From: Hirudo medicinalis
Taxonomy: Eukaryota > Annelida > Clitellata > Hirudinida > Hirudinidae
Assembly (NCBI GenBank): GCA_011800805.1
Contig: MPNW01000666.1
Coordinates: forward strand, 64,317-111,816
Length of the DNA stretch: 47,500 nt
Reading direction: 5' to 3'
Below, in pieces: positions 45,326 to 47,500 of this stretch (position 1 is its first letter; the number at the start of each line of letters is the position of its first letter). A program made the translations under genes and the position numbers. The notes beneath the pieces were generated by a model. That model did not search any database. It was not told the origin of the DNA and saw only the letters and a list, made by a program, of their open reading frames with translations.

Positions 45326-46497
45326 GTCCATCCATCAGGGCGTCATGATTTTCCATTTTTGACTCTTTCCTTTTATGCTCATTGAATCCTCTGTTTGTGG
45401 TCGATCAGATGATAAATTGTTGATTTATTTTATGTAATTTAATAATAATAATAATAATAATCCTTCGATAAAATGTGATTTATTTGTTAATTCAACTGGT
45501 AATATTTTTATTTTAAGTAAAATATTCACGTTTAGAAGTGCTTAGCTGTTTGTTTGCCCCTAAACGATTCTCTCATGATTGTCTCACGTGTTCACATAAC
45601 TCCCTTCATGTCTCTTTCCCTATTTTTCTGAACGTCTCATCTACCTTCTTTCTGAGGACTTGGATGACAAAATTTATAATTTATAATTGAAAACTTTTTC
45701 ATGACAATTGAAAACATCTCTGCAGAAATATGACGACTTCCCCCCTCCAACAATTGTTCGTTTCCACACAACCTTTCCAACTTTTCCCACTCAAAATTGA
45801 AAATAAAGACGTTTTGCCACTCCTCTGAATTACCAGATCGAGATTTCTCTTCTGATAAAAACTGCAAAGAAAATGCAAAATGTTGAGAAGATGCAAAGTG
45901 ACTGCAATCCAGGGAGACAGGAAGAGGTGCTCGCTGAGATGAAAAGTTGTTCTTGAGAAGTAAGTGTGATTGATTGGACGATGTTATGAAAGCATTTTTC
46001 ACAATTCTGCAAATTGATGAATAAATTTCAGGCAAATGAATTAAAATGAATAAATTTCAGGCAAATTAATTAAAATGGATAACAAGCCATTCCAAGATCC
46101 CATTGAATTATCTTCCAATTTCTTGGGAATTCACCTCTTTTAATTTGAATGTTACACGTGACTTCACATCAAATTGTTTTGTTTAAAGCGTTTTTAACAT
46201 TTAAAACATTGCTTTATTGCGCTTCAGAAATATGTTTTAAGTAATTAAGTTAAAAAATACTCGAGTCTTCTAACACAGCTTGAAAAAATGTGCCTCTCAG
46301 CAGACAGAAACTGAAGTTAAACAGGATAAAAAAGTTTTTACATTTAAATAATTTTAATATAATTCACAATTTTAACAAATTTGTTAATAAATTCAAATCT
46401 TGGAAAATCAATGAAACTTTCGCTTTCATAATCTTCAAAAGTAACAATAATTACAATTATTACATCACACGGGACTTCATCACTTAATATGCATAAA
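45326..46497. other. Gene-free stretch
   Basis: Contains an AAT microsatellite (about 45441-45463). On the minus strand three frames are open at 45637-46035 (the longest 132 codons), but none has a recognisable motif and no splice partner was found. Confidence 0.45.
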
Positions 46498-46581
46498 ATA
46501 TATCATTTCATAATTAATATTTCAAATATATAATTTCATAATTAATATTTCAAATATATCATTCCATAATTAATATTTCAA
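46498..46581. repeat. 28-bp tandem repeat, three copies
   Basis: AT-rich unit containing TTCATAATTAATATTTCAA, three copies with one or two changes each. Confidence 0.9.
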
Positions 46582-46848
46582 AACATAAATTCCTTTTCCA
46601 GATTATTCACGCAGTTCCTCAAAAGATATAGAATTGATTTTCTCTGTGATTTGAAAATGGTAAATATTATTTACGAAATTTTCGATTAATCGATCAAGAA
46701 AATTTTAATCGTTCGCAGCCCTAGTAAATATTACTATTTAATGACTCTTTTATCCATGCCACTTCTTGAAATTGTTTGGCATTAAAAATAAATAAATTAT
46801 TAAATGAAGTAACTTTATGAATACTAAGTTGTTATAAATTGTATTCGG

Positions 46849-47068
46849 TTGTAATAAGTTGTAATGAGTTATAATAAGTTGTAATAAGTTGTAATAAGTT
46901 GTAATGAGTTGTAATAAGTTGTAATAAGTTGTAATGAGTTATAATAAGTTGTAATAAGTTGTAATGAGTTATAATAAGTTGTAATAAGTTGTAATAAGTT
47001 ATAATAAGTTGTAATGAGTTATAATAAGTTGTAATAAGTTGTAATGAGTTATAATAAGTTGTAATAAG
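46849..47068. repeat. 10-bp minisatellite (GTAATAAGTT), about 22 copies
   Basis: Units alternate among GTAATAAGTT, GTAATGAGTT and ATAATAAGTT. The minus-strand frame gives only a Tyr/Asn/Leu/Gln/Thr repeat and is not taken as a gene. Confidence 0.95.
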
Positions 47069-47500
47069 GTCACTTCTTAATAAAAGCTCATAATTTTTGA
47101 GCCAAACGACTCCCTTCAAATTGACCGCCTTTGATTAAAATAAGTTTTTTCAGTTTATTTTCAAAAGATCAAAAGTTAAGATTGAAATGAAGGTCCAACA
47201 GTTTGTTTTAATTAGACTTCCAAGTTCCGAATTTTGAATTGTTTATATTTTCAAACTTGAGATTAATAACAGAAAGTCATTTATTTCAAAAGATCAAATC
47301 ATTGGAGAAATGTTTTGATTTTAAATTTCAGTGCTGGTCATGTGATCATGGGAAGTTTTTTAAGCTTTCGAAAGTTCAATGCACTCAAAATTCCATTTTA
47401 ACGACTTGAAAATCACACATCATAGTCTCTTGTTAACACAGGTACTAAGATGTTTAAAGGAATAATATTATTTTCGTTAATTAATTAATAATAAATATTT
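47069..47500. other. AT-rich right edge without a gene
   Basis: No gene or repeat recognised. Confidence 0.5.

Noticed and set aside
45637..46035. 132-codon minus-strand ORF with two overlapping frames
   Set aside because: No motif, mixed composition, no splice partner; possible but unsupported.
46832..47119. 95-codon minus-strand frame over the 10-bp minisatellite
   Set aside because: It is a translation of the repeat (10-bp unit, 30-bp coding period) without flanking coding sequence.

Overview
The window is nuclear DNA of an invertebrate animal, probably a protostome. It is AT-rich, its genes are split by GT..AG introns, and it is dense in trinucleotide microsatellites (AAT, GAT). One N (14657) marks it as draft assembly. 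The muscle myosin reads most like those of lophotrochozoans as I remember them, but the phylum cannot be settled here.

Layout. 1-9.6 kb: no complete gene. It holds a decayed retrotransposon fragment, dispersed repeats and many satellite arrays, and probably lies in the first large intron of a BK potassium channel gene (slo). The first recognisable coding exon of that gene is on the minus strand at 9635-10039; the rest lies beyond the left edge. 11.7-12.4 kb: an intact single-exon minus-strand ORF of 256 residues, probably transposon-related. 16.3-26.4 kb, plus strand: a 13-exon gene (model of 1493 residues) for a divergent KAT6-type MYST histone acetyltransferase. It has an N-terminal winged helix and a linker-histone-like domain, no PHD fingers, a MYST domain with changed active-site positions, and a 730-residue low-complexity C-terminus. 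30.6-41.9 kb, plus strand: a complete muscle myosin heavy chain gene with 36 coding exons, about 2019 residues, a TATA box and an unusual Gly/His/Ser-rich repeat tail. One missing base in exon 30 breaks the reading frame in this assembly. 42-47.5 kb: no convincing gene, only satellites and AT-rich sequence.

The genes are not an operon or pathway; each has its own promoter and role (excitability, chromatin, contraction). Both splice models were built by checking reading phase across every junction. The myosin model closes perfectly apart from the one lost base. The KAT6-like model closes completely, with junctions 1/2 and 9/10/11 the least certain. The best candidate for something undescribed is the KAT6-like protein: alignment by eye without gaps places Asp where MYST enzymes have their catalytic Glu, and Tyr where they have the autoacetylated Lys, while the zinc finger and the active-site Cys are kept.
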